Shown: positions 43,009-52,663 of the stretch, in pieces | Layout of the letters: each line of letters begins with the position of its first letter | Numbering within the stretch: the first letter of the stretch is position 1 | Assembly: GCA_963580285.1 (NCBI GenBank) | Contig: OY757026.1 | Span: 45,315,431-45,379,430, forward strand | Source: Lucinisca nassula | Lineage: Eukaryota; Mollusca; Bivalvia; Lucinida; Lucinidae | Reading direction: 5' to 3' | Length of the DNA: 64,000 bases | Position numbers and translations under genes: made by a program | The notes under the pieces: generated by a model | Databases searched by the model: none | What the model saw: the letters and a program-made list of their open reading frames with translations, nothing else | Told to the model about the DNA's origin: nothing

Positions 43009-43571
43009 ACGGAACCCGGGAAGGGACATGCATTTAGCTTGTGTGCACAACATAGATCTAGTGCGGACAACATAATATCATATGCGTCTGATTAAATTGT
43101 GCAAACAAGAAAATATGTTGTGCGAACAAAATTTTAAGTTGTGCGAACAAGATATTATCTTGTGCACACAAGATAACGTATGCTGTGCGCACAAGATATT
43201 ATGTTGTCCGCACAAGCATGGTATTAAGTTGTGCGAACAAGATAATATCTTGAGCGCTCAAGATATTATGTAGTCTGCACAAGATCTATGTTGTGCAAAC
43301 AAGATAATATGTTGTGCGAACAAGAAAATATGTTGTACGAACATGGAAATATCTTGTGCGCACAATATAATATCTTGTGTGCACAAGACGTTATGTTGTG
43401 CGAACAAGATAATAAGTTGTGCGCACAAGATCTATGTTGTGCAAACAAAATAATACCTTGTGCGCACAAGATATTAAGTTATGCTAACAAGATATTATCT
43501 TGTGCACACACGATAATAACTTGTGCGCACAACATATTAAAATAAATTACATGCCCCTTCCAGGGTTCCGT
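43009..43571. mobile_element. TIR-bounded element made of palindromic ~22-mers
   Basis: The ends are inverted: ACGGAACCCGGGAAGGGACA (43009-43028) against 'tgccccttccagggttccgt' (43552-43571). The interior is about 22 degenerate copies of a unit with the palindrome CTTGTGCGCACAAG, alternating with AT-rich palindromes such as GATAATATC. Each unit can form its own hairpin on either strand, so unusually similar frames open on both strands (LCEQD-type repeats). It is not a CRISPR array: there are no unique spacers. A fragment lies at 63770-63870. Confidence 0.65.
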
Positions 43572-43639
43572 AATTTTTTCCTTTCTTACACATAAATTTT
43601 CTCCCTGCTGCGCCATCTGGTAATATAACTGATTTTATC

Positions 43640-43870
43640 ATATGACGTCGTTGATAAGCAGTGGATAACGTCATGTAATAAAAATCGTATGACCACACGT
43701 GTAATCACAGTTTGGTGGGATTAAGTATCGTCGTGGTGACGTCCATGTCAAATTCAAAGGCGATAAAATCTAATTTAAAGTAGTCATATGATAAACAGAA
43801 TCTTACACTCGTTTCATAAATTTCATATGAAATGACCACTCGTGTAAGATGCTCTATAAATAATACATTA
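43640..43870. mobile_element. MITE family 5 relative
   Basis: Shared with 33300-33575: 'tcatatgataaacagaatct', 'cactcgtgtaagatgctcta' and gacgtc-rich boxes around 43645-43755. It lacks the long palindrome. Confidence 0.45.
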
Positions 43871-44185
43871 GTTTTAACCATCTTCTAATTTGATTTAATG
43901 TTCAAGTTTATGAATATTTAAAGATGCGAACCTATATGGACGATCAGCAGAGGAACTCTTCTGTCAAAAGAAACAACAGCTACCTCTAGCTCAAAATAAT
44001 GGAGGTACTAGCCTCGGTTTTAACCATTTTACGGTTAAACTGACTCCGTTATCCGATTTTTTTTTTTCGAAGAAAGAAAAGAACAACTTCTCGTGCTGAT
44101 TATAGTCTACATTTATAAATTTTCTGCGCTCGCTTTGGACTGAAATATGACTAAATCATAACGACTGAAGCCCGAAAAAATCAAA

Positions 44186-44286
44186 ATGGCGTCTGCTTAC
44201 GTCAGCTCGATCGCCACTATCGTGTTATTAATCAACAATTTTCGTAGTGTCCCAGCTACAGGTCCGATGCCAGCTGTATATTATTA
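44186..44286 (+). CDS. Small ATG-led frame, possible first exon
   Basis: TCAAAATGG has an A at -3 and G at +4, a good start context. It opens 33 codons (MASAYVSSIATIVLLINNF...) before TAA. A hydrophobic run (residues about 8-17) could be a weak signal. A CAG/GTCC step at about 44261 could act as a donor. The window 43.9-49 kb has the fewest repeats. No homology recognised; it may be chance. Confidence 0.2.
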
Positions 44287-45600
44287 AATGACTTGAGGCC
44301 GAAAGCCAAAGTGCAATACAGCTTCCCGAGGACGTGTAACTTGTCAAGTACGTTATCACTTGATCAAAGAGTTTTATTAAGTGAATCACAAGATAAATTA
44401 GCAATACTACTTGGGGTAGACTCCTTACGACTTCTTCTCGTTTCGCGCATTTCGGCTTGACATCCTTCTGGCTTTAAACATGTTTTTTTTGCCATAGTCT
44501 GTTTTCAGTTTACAAAGTTGGCTTCTAGTCTTGGCGTGCGAAGCTCTGACGACAGCCCAATTAATTTCAAGTAGTATCGTACTGATGGCAGAATAGAAGT
44601 AGGAAGGCATGCTATCGACATTAACACGAAGCTAAACATATTGGTCTGGCTTGACGTTGCATTTATCGAAGGTTAAAGTGCGTAAGAAACATAACCCATA
44701 TGGCGTGGACCGACTACTCTGTGGAGATCAACCTACCTATCAGACTAGCCGAACTTCGCTTCGTTCTTGCCCCTTGGTAAAAGTCTGAAATATTAAGAAG
44801 AAATGAAATTATATTATACATCATGGTTCAAAGGCGGAGAATCAGATATTGAAAGGGAAGTTCAGATTAGGTTTTTCATAACTGTTGATTGTTTGACAGA
44901 CATTGTTCGATAGACTCTCTCTCCCTCCTTGAAAGTGTTAGTGAATTATATATACGAGGGAGTATGGGCTTATTAATGTTGTTAGAACTTATAGTCCAAC
45001 CCAACTGTTTATTCCATTGTAACTGAATAAGCTAAAAACAAATATGTTGAAAGTCAACTTCCTCGGAACCTCGGTAAAATATTAACTCAGTGGCAACTGT
45101 TTGTACAAGAAGTGTCTATAAATTCCTGAACTAATCGGAAATTTCATGATCAGAAATAAGCGCAAGTGTCGACAATGCCGCTTGTAAACAACAATCAAAA
45201 TTATGCCAAACTGCTGTTAAGGCTGTTTAAGGTACAAAGTGCGATTTTGTTTTTACCTTTGTCAATATGCTTTTCACTTTCATAAGTCTGAACCGTTTCC
45301 ATAATTTTCCATACTAACATCCATAAATTTGCATTTTGGCCGCAGCCCACTTCAGTCGCATTAAAATCATGTATGTCCGTAGTCTATGCACGATAGTGTA
45401 TTTATTTTCTAATTTGTGAATACATACAAAGCACGATATGCATAATCCTATTCCAAGTATATAGATCATTCTAATACACAAACATGATTCAGATATAATG
45501 CGAAACTCTAGTCTGCTATTAACGACACAGACATCCATAGGCTATTCTATTACATTTCCCATTTTTTTCTGCTAATTTTCAGGAATTAAAAAAAGTTTGC
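44287..45600. other. Low-repeat region, no gene recognised
   Basis: No known repeat family was recognised. Frames of 60-75 codons on the minus strand (44425-44610, 45314-45538) have no domain. Confidence 0.35.
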
Positions 45601-45733
45601 CTTTTTCAAGTGAGAAATCACACCGCCGTATACATGTTCTTCTGAACTAGGTGCCACTCGGATATTTCACTAATAATTAACTCATCGTTTGAGAGGCCCG
45701 AATGTATCAATAGACGACTTATGTATAACCTAC

Positions 45734-45845
45734 CGTTCAGTTCAATTTCATTTTGTTGAAGCGTTCCGTCGTTTGGCTTTATTTCAAATGAGCTGGAGTC
45801 ACACACGGCAACACAAATGGCACAAAGTACAAGAGAAAATATCAT
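45734..45845 (-). CDS. Candidate internal exon with start codon and signal peptide
   Basis: On the minus strand TTCTGTATCTGCATTTCAG, a good acceptor, ends 9 bases before the ATG. The protein starts MIFSLVLCAICVAVCDSSS, a convincing signal peptide with likely cleavage near residues 15-19, then FEIKPNDGTLQQNEIELN. The exon can end at 45734 where GTAGGT provides a donor, leaving phase 1. Upstream 5' UTR and downstream exons would lie at higher and lower coordinates respectively; none recognised. If no splice occurs the frame continues to a stop at 45618 (75 codons). A secreted or membrane protein of unknown family is suggested. Confidence 0.42.
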
Positions 45846-45849
45846 TTTT

Positions 45850-46529
45850 GCTCTGAAATGCAGATACAGAATAAGTCGAGCTGAAACAGAATAAGACCTA
45901 TAAACAATAGCTGTATGGATCGGTAGGTCGCAAAAACTGTTGTTGTTTTTTTCTCAAAATTTTATTCGATGGAAAAACGAAAAAAAAAAAAACATTTAAA
46001 CGGTTAAATTTTAACTATTTAAAAAAAATCAATTAACGATGTTAAAAACACAAAGAAAGCAAAAGAACCGGATTTTAAGTATTAGTTTAGCTATTTTGAC
46101 AGTTTTATTAATTTTTATCAAAAGTGCTAGAAAACATTAAGGTCGGTAGCTAAGAAAATCCTTATATTTTTTCTGGATGACAATAAAACGTGCAGGTAAG
46201 GCAAAAAATAATCAGGGTCAGTGGGGTTAGCGAAAACAGAGCGATTTTAGACCTAATATCAAGGCACTGACTGGTGGGTCGATTGTCTCTATATTTGATT
46301 ACTGCCTTGACCTGTAATAATATTGCGCTCTGTCTTTTAATCAGTACGCAAAACCTTCACCCACATATGGCATATACATATAGATTCTTGCACACCAGAC
46401 AAGGAAATCCGTGATTTTACCTTGGGATAGAAATTTATGCTCTGACCCTGGTGTTCCGACCCAAAATTGAATATAATCGCGTGTTTGATAAATACACTGA
46501 TTGATTACGACCTCGTATGCGCCGTCGTT
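45850..46529. other. No gene recognised
   Basis: Low-repeat, AT-rich DNA with A runs around 45980 and 46020. Possibly intron of the exon at 45734-45845. Confidence 0.35.
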
Positions 46530-46731
46530 AAGGTTGACGCCACAACAACGTCACTAAACATTCCTGCAGTGTCAACACAATATGGCGGTCGTTGGTAACC
46601 GAAGTGACTGCGGCATTAAAAATCCGCTTTAAGGTTGACGCCACAACAACGCCACTAAACATTCCTGCAGTGTCAACACAATATGGCGGACGTTGGTAAC
46701 CGAAGTGACTGCGGCATTAAAAATCCGCTTT
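46530..46731 (+). repeat. Tandem duplication, 101-bp period
   Basis: AAGGTTGACGCCACAACAAC begins at 46530 and 46631. The two copies differ at only a few bases. Each contains ATATGGCGG and TGGTAACC motifs, of the kind bound by YY1-like and other regulators, but no function is shown. Confidence 0.75.
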
Positions 46732-46774
46732 AAGATTTTCATTTTTATTTTTAAAAAAAGCATTCAATCCATTC

Positions 46775-46940
46775 ACCATATTTGCATTATTTGCTGGCTC
46801 CCAGCTTGCACATTGTCAATATTGGAAAAACAGGTAACCAGACACCCTGACCTTTCAAGGTCAGGGGGGTCTGGTTACCTGTTTTTCCAACACTTATAAT
46901 TTTCAGACTAGGAACCAGCAGATAATGCAAATAAGGTGAA
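46775..46940. repeat. Foldback hairpin
   Basis: The inner arm TTGGAAAAACAGGTAACCAG (46822-46841) is inverted at 46868-46888, with tip CCTGACCTTTCAAGGTCAGG. Outer arms 'tttgcattat' and GCTGG pair with CCAGCAGATAATGCAAATA. About 165 bp; likely a MITE. Confidence 0.65.
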
Positions 46941-47179
46941 TCCTCACATCCTGTCAGTTAGCTGCTAGCTATGTATAAATAAATAAAAAAAAAAACAAAA
47001 ACACAAACAAAATGTTGTACATTTCATTGCAAGCTGCATATGTTTATGCGTCATAAACTTTCTAATAAATACGAGAATTGCAGGCTCCGGCAAAGTCCAA
47101 TCGAAACACTTCTCAAATGTCCATGTGAAATAATGGCGTCCAACATGTTGTCAGAAATGACAACTATTAGGTAAAAATT
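46941..47179. other. No gene recognised
   Basis: Contains an A-rich run and 'atgtgaaataatggcgtcca', also present near 37885, hinting at an unnamed dispersed repeat. Confidence 0.35.
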
Positions 47180-47380
47180 GTACCACTTTTGAACATAGAT
47201 TGGGGGTGCTCGTTCGACCCCCTCATTGAGGCGGTTTTATCGAGCACCCACAATCTATGTTTTGATACAAAAAAAAACATTATCCCGTAAACCCCGTATT
47301 TTTTTTATATAATGTGGAGTTCAGTGGGGGGGGGGGGGGGGGGCTTCATTTCAATTATTATCGTGATGCCATAAATTAGA
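47180..47380. mobile_element. MITE family 2 copy
   Basis: Hairpin 'atagattgggggtgctcg' (47202-47219) against 'cgagcacccacaatctatg' (47241-47260). It continues with 'gtaaaccccgtattttttt', a 17-19 base G run at 47325-47343 and 'tattatcgtgatg'. Confidence 0.6.
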
Positions 47381-48170
47381 CCTACAAAATGAAACAAGAG
47401 CATGCCAAAATGAGATCAGACAATGTATATTGCTTGATTCAGTTTTGAAATTCCTTGATGAATGACATTTTTTTGTCACACTGACTTTATGCAAAGAGAT
47501 TCATTAAACAGTACTCCTTAGAAATTTGCACTGTTTTGTACTACAGGTGTAAACGCTTGAGGTGGTTCCATTTCCAGGGGTGTCATGTTTGCTTTTATGT
47601 GATGTAAAGCAGCGTAGACCCAGTTACAGTGTCTGATCTTGGTCTATAATATTTATCCATGTACCAAAAATTGGCAGCTAAGCAAATGTGAATTAATTTG
47701 CGTGTGATGTCATTTAACGTTATTTCGAGTCAGCCAATCAACAACTTCGCAGGCGCATAATTGGTGAATGAAAAACTATCGTATGATTATTTGCACGAGG
47801 TGATATGGTTGAACCAATTACTTTCTCTAGACGAAGGACACCAAAAAACAATAAATGACTACAAGGACTTGTGCGAGAATAGCCTGCATTATTAACCTAT
47901 CTCTTACATGAAGTGTTAAAATAGTAATTTTTGCTATGGGATGCGTTTGAACCATTTGTAACCTGAGTGAGTATTCCACCTTCCATTTTTTAGCCTTTGC
48001 GACGGTTGAGTTGGTTTTCTGGTTATTATCATTTTTACCTGCAGCGCATATAAAGCGGAAAACCATATCTAGACAACGGCACGTGACTGCTCGCACAGAA
48101 TTGTTGACAATACTGTCGTAGTGATTACCATCATAATATCCTTCATAAAATAATAGGTCGGCAAGCTATG
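47381..48170. other. No gene confirmed
   Basis: A minus frame at 47827-48096 (89 codons) includes a CTGCAG/GTAAAA step that could be a donor near 48040, but neither half shows a domain. It may be intronic. Confidence 0.3.
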
Positions 48171-48177
48171 TTGGTAG

Positions 48178-48314
48178 TTAATAGTCAAACCTATTGGCTC
48201 ATGGAGTTGTGGACGATCTGATGCATTATTATTTTCGGTATTCTGCCTACAGCAATAGTGCTACAGGTCGTCCACATCACATCGGAACAATAGGTCTGGC
48301 TATTGCCCAAACAG
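48178..48314. repeat. Imperfect inverted repeat
   Basis: AATAGTCAAACCTATTGG and 'gttgtggacgatctg' pair imperfectly with 'caggtcgtccacatcac' and 'caataggtctggctattg'. About 40-bp arms around a 50-bp centre; an old foldback element. Confidence 0.55.
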
Positions 48315-49550
48315 CGAATGAATAACTATATACAATGGAGTACGCAAAACTTTCTGGATTGGATTGTCACTTAGGCATTGTCATCCCCGGAAGCCATTTA
48401 AGGAAGGTCATGATTAGTTAAATGCCAATGTCGACTTCAGGCAGCGCTCTGCAATGACCTGTCGTATATGGGGATTCTGGGTATCCACCTTTTTATGTGT
48501 CCAGTTTTCCATTTTTAGAATATATATAAAAGCGTGTGATAAATTAAGGAAAATCATGACTCTTTCGGTATAAAATTGTGAGACATACACATAACAGGTA
48601 AAATTTCAAACACGAAAAAGTTTGGCTTCTTGCAAATTTTATACATGCATTAATCTGGTTGTTACTTTTTACACATCGCGTAGTAATGTCTATTCTATGC
48701 AGGATAGTGATGTGTCATACCAGATAGGAAGAGCTTCGAAGTATATGACATGCTTAGACAATGGTTAAATGTTATTTTCTATTGTCTCGACATCAGTATT
48801 AATGGTCACAATGATTAAAAACTGGGATTAACCGGAACGCTTCCTAAAGTTATTACACGCTCTCGTGCTCACAAAATAAATAGTAAATACATGATTAAAG
48901 CCTTAAATAATAAACTATAATATGCGAGCCTTGGAGACAATTTATAGGGGCGCGCTATATTTTTAATTCCGAGAGATCAATCATATATTTAGCTATACCG
49001 CGTGCAAAATCCAAATTGTTTCCGTTATTGGACACAATTACGAGAAAAAAAACATCAGTTCATGTGGATGGCCAAATGACGTGCATAGGTAGTATTAAGT
49101 TGCGTCAAACAGTGCAACGTTTCTGGCGTCACCGCGACACAGCTAGGACAGAAACAACATGGTCGTTCGATTAAATATTTTTAGCTCTGTGAATTCTGTA
49201 AGAAAATATGCAAATAAAAAACATTCATTTAAGCTTTAGAAATCATTTTCGAGATTTACGCACAATCGCAGTGGCAATGGGTAATTATCTTAACGGACCA
49301 TTCGAATCAGGAAAGCCCGAAAATGTGAGAATCTAGATTAAATTTCTGAAAATGTATTTAAATAAATATAGCAAAGATAAAACCTTTCAGCCTGGCTGGT
49401 TTCCTGAGTGTCAAGGGTTATATTTTATTGTTTTATACTTGAAAATTAGGTACCATAAATGTAGGTTCGGTCACCAGATATATTATAGGTTAGTAAAACG
49501 CATTACATGCTTCAAACACCCATACTTTGCTATAAATACAATACACCCCT
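48315..49550. other. No gene recognised
   Basis: Low-repeat AT-rich sequence. The frame at 49352-49570 may be the decayed upstream part of the following PLE, but I cannot tie it to a domain. Confidence 0.35.
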
Positions 49551-51285
49551 ATCATTTTCAATTTCACTAAACTTGTTCCTGATCTTGATATTGACACTAA
49601 CACTTCTGATACCCATGATTGAAAAAAATCAGTGTATTGCTTTACTGCCGCTAGTCATATTATTGGCCATTTAAAATTATTCCTGATTCTAGGATACGAA
49701 ATAATTATGATTTCTAAAGGACCGAAATTTCGATTTCCTTCTAAAATTGATTTCAATAAGTTAGAGATGAAATCGCTGCTGCCTTGAATGAATTTGGTAA
49801 TCCATGGTGCCCTCAAAGAATGAAAGCTTAGCATTTTGAAACTAGTGAACAAACGCATTTCTTTCAACTCTCAAAATACCAACTTATTACTTCCTGAACC
49901 TAAGACGTCTTCACGTCGACTTAAAATAGGTATTCAAGAATTTCATAAGAAGTTTGTTTTGGCTGCATGAGATAAGGCCGCTAACAATACGTTCGTTGTT
50001 TGACGGCTCCGCTATGTTAATACTCTTCAGCAAGAACTTGGTGGTACTAAGTCCTATGAACTTCAACCTTTGACTGTAGAGAGGGCTTAAGCTGACCACA
50101 TTTGTCGTTCAGCAACTAAGTTTGCTGTATGTGTTAAGAAGGCAAAGACAAGCTTCCTGCGTTTTATTGGTTGCCTAAACTTCATAAAAGACCATACAAC
50201 GCATGGTTTATTGCAGATTCAAGCTCTTGTATTACCAATGAACTTTCCAAATTGTTAACTTTATGTTTTACTGTCATCAAAAACATGTGATTAAATATCG
50301 CGACAAAGTCTTTTAAAGATCAGGGAGAAATCTGTTTTGGTCAATAAAATATTCTTATGAAGTTTTAAATAAATTAAAATCCATACGTTTTCGTGCTTCA
50401 AGTCTGTCTACTTATGATGTTTCCAGCCTTTACACTACACTTCCTCACAATCTTATATAAGAAAACTTTAATGATTTAATTGAATGGACATTTCATGGGG
50501 AAGACTCCCTCTTTCTTGCGTGTAGTGTAAGAAATGCTTTTTTCACTTCCGAAGAGCATAAAAAATATACTTTACGGTCATATCAGAATATGTGTGAAGC
50601 TCTCACCTTCCTACTTAACAATATTTACATAAGATTTGGTACAACGTTATTTAGACAAGTTGTGGGTATTTCGATGGGTATAAATTGCGCGCCCCTTGTG
50701 ACTGGTCTGTTCTTGTTTTGTTATTAAAGAAACTTCATGATGTCCCTTTCCGCTGAAAACCAATCTGAAATCATTGAAGCCTTTAGCTCGACTTATAGAT
50801 ATTTGGATGATTTATTAAATATTGACAATACCTATTTCGATGGTTTGATCAGTCAAATTTACCCCCAGAACTTCAGTTAATTAAAGCAAGTTCCTCTGAT
50901 ACCGAGGCCCCGTTTTTGGATTTGCATCTTTCTATTGTAGATGGGTTTGTTTTCCTGCAAAATTTTAATAAACGCGATGATTTTGATTTTCAGATTGCAA
51001 ACGTCCCTTTCTTGGATGGTGATGTTCCTCGTGCGGCCTCCTATGGCGTTTATATTTCGCAATTGATTCGGTTTGCCAGAGTGTCTAGTCATGTACCTGA
51101 GTTCAACACTCGAAATAAATTGTTAACTGCTTAACTTCTAAATCAGGGTTATCGGTATCATACATAAACTACGCAGAGCCTTTTCAAAATTTTATAGACG
51201 TCATTCCGATTTAATTTCAAAATTCAATGTTGGACTTAAATCTCTTCTGCAGCAAGGTCTATCGGAACCCGAAGATGATGGTGAC
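49551..51285 (+). pseudogene. PLE with most of the reverse transcriptase, decayed
   Basis: This is the longest plus-strand PLE copy. Broken frames read in order: an N-terminal DTNTSDTHD and SHIIGHLKL region, then FPSKIDFNKL-like, 'KLPAFYWLPKLHKRPYNA' (finger/palm start), STYDVSSLYTTLPHN (motif A region, inferred across a frameshift), CAPLVTGLFLFCY, YRYLDDLLNIDN (catalytic DD), LSIVDGFV and VPFLDGDVPRA, SQLIRFARVSSHV. Many stops and frameshifts. No GIY-YIG endonuclease was recognised. It is interrupted at 51285 and continues at 51627. Assignment to Penelope-like elements is from motif style. Confidence 0.62.
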
Positions 51286-51626
51286 TGGCCCAGAAAACAT
51301 GTACACTTCATATTTTCCCGTTCTGTGGTGTATTTCTTGCTTCCAAAGGATAACCTAGAACATATTTAACGTCACTACAGCTGGTGTCTGGGAATGTGTG
51401 GCGGCCGTAAAAAGTCTCCCTGCCCTACATCATAGTGTAGTTCATATTTTCTTATCCTTTGGGATCATTGATTCCGTTGTGGAATTCTTAAAATATTTGA
51501 GGGTCACTGATGAGGCCTAATTGGCCGAAACTAGCTAGACTGGCCTAGAAAACATGTACACTTCATATTTATCAGTTCTGTGGTGTATTCCTTGCTTCCA
51601 AAGGATAACCCTTTTATAGAACATAT
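51286..51626 (+). mobile_element. Ribozyme satellite (family A), 1.34 units, junction at the cleavage point
   Basis: The insert begins TGGCCCAGAAAACATG, the sequence expected directly 3' of a hammerhead cut (GTC/TGGCCCAG). It runs one full 255-nt unit to 51540 and 86 nt into the next, ending AGAACATAT. Removing it restores the PLE ('ggtgac' + 'ttagtgtataaattc') with no target duplication. The 5' junction equals the RNA end produced by self-cleavage. No open frame. Confidence 0.78.
51501..51546 (+). ncRNA. Hammerhead ribozyme (family A), one critical change
   Basis: Stem I GGGTCA pairs with TGGCCT. Core CTGATGA, stem II GGCC-TAATT-GGCC, GAAA and stem III CTAGCTAG are all perfect, but the cleavage site reads GAC instead of GTC, breaking the A15.1-U16.1 pair. 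The change could post-date insertion. The family consensus, read across copies, would be complete. Confidence 0.75.
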
Positions 51627-52166
51627 TTAGTGTATAAATTCAGCAAAATATATAAATGCAATGACTTCAGCACCAATTTCGTAAAATTGCACTTCGATAT
51701 AAAAAGATAGGGTACAACATAAATGTTATACCATAGACTGCATGCATGGTAGTTAACCAAATCACGGTTGACAATGCACGCCGTTGGGTCAAGCCTCAGT
51801 TTCTATGACGGTTCCAGCGTAAAGGCTTGCTGAGAATTAGAGAGTATCTAAATTTATATAATGTTGGTTGGTGCCTGATGCTCTGTCTCTGGTCGGGCCC
51901 ATCGGACTTTTTTGCTCCAGCATTTCAGTGGTTTCTTGTTGTCGAGTCCTCACCGTTGTTTCATCTCTGTGGTTGTTTGGTTTTTGTGTTCACGGAGATG
52001 TTGCACTGATGAGTTAGGAGGCCTTCATGCGGACTGAACAAATTAATTGTCTAAATCTCGGCGGAAATAAGGGCTACAATTGTGGCCACGTACAATCGAT
52101 TTAAGCCCCCAGTGGAATTCGCTCCAAGGCGGCTCTTCTGTCGCGGTTTATTTGTGTTATGTTTTT
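51627..52166 (+). mobile_element. PLE continuation: C-terminal tail and 3' region
   Basis: It resumes 'ttagtgtataaattcagca' in register with other copies, passes 'gactgcatgcatggtag', the stop and the 3' non-coding blocks, and ends early at about 52166 within 'cggtttatttgtgttatg', where LINE sequence starts. Confidence 0.6.
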
Positions 52167-52663
52167 TCTCTGAGACTTGGGACTGAAAAAGTAGGAAAGT
52201 ACAATAGCAGGTGCGTCCTCCTTTTGAGGACTTGTGCATTGCATCAACTGCTGATACCTAACACAGTCTTCCGTCTGCAAATATGAAGGATGCATCCTCG
52301 CTCCAAACAATGGTATCTCACCTACTGTGCCATAGTTCGAAGAAAAGACAGACAGGATGTCAGAGTGACACTGACTATGTATGCTGCAGACTGTTGGACA
52401 GATCACAGGCTTGTTGTCAACCTGCATATTCAGCCCAGGCAAAAACTGCCTTATATACTGGCTGTTTTTAGATTAAACAAGACAGCAAGATGCAAAATAG
52501 AAGTAGAGGCAATGATCCAAGCCTTCATCCATGTCATCGGCAGCATATATGATGCAATGAAACTCAGCCCAGACGATCACGAAGAGAACTGCACAGTTTT
52601 AAGAGATACCGTTCACTCTTCGGCAATGGATTTCCTAAGACCAGTATCTCGTAAACACCAAAG
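52167..52663 (+). pseudogene. LINE, endonuclease C-terminal part, decayed
   Basis: Translation gives TEKVGKYNSRCVLLLRTCA, then MHPRSKQWYLTYCAIVRRKD and ADCWTDHRLVV-like text, the C-terminal part of an apurinic-type endonuclease domain (the DHRL is near its catalytic His). The copy is 5'-truncated and ends RKHQ, where an antisense PLE is inserted. The clade is probably RTE/CR1-like; I could not decide which. Frames at 52290-52700 and 52283-52471 cover it. Confidence 0.6.

Noticed and set aside
43009..43571. CRISPR-like regular short repeats
   Set aside because: Units are degenerate and palindromic throughout with no unique spacers, and the DNA is clearly eukaryotic.
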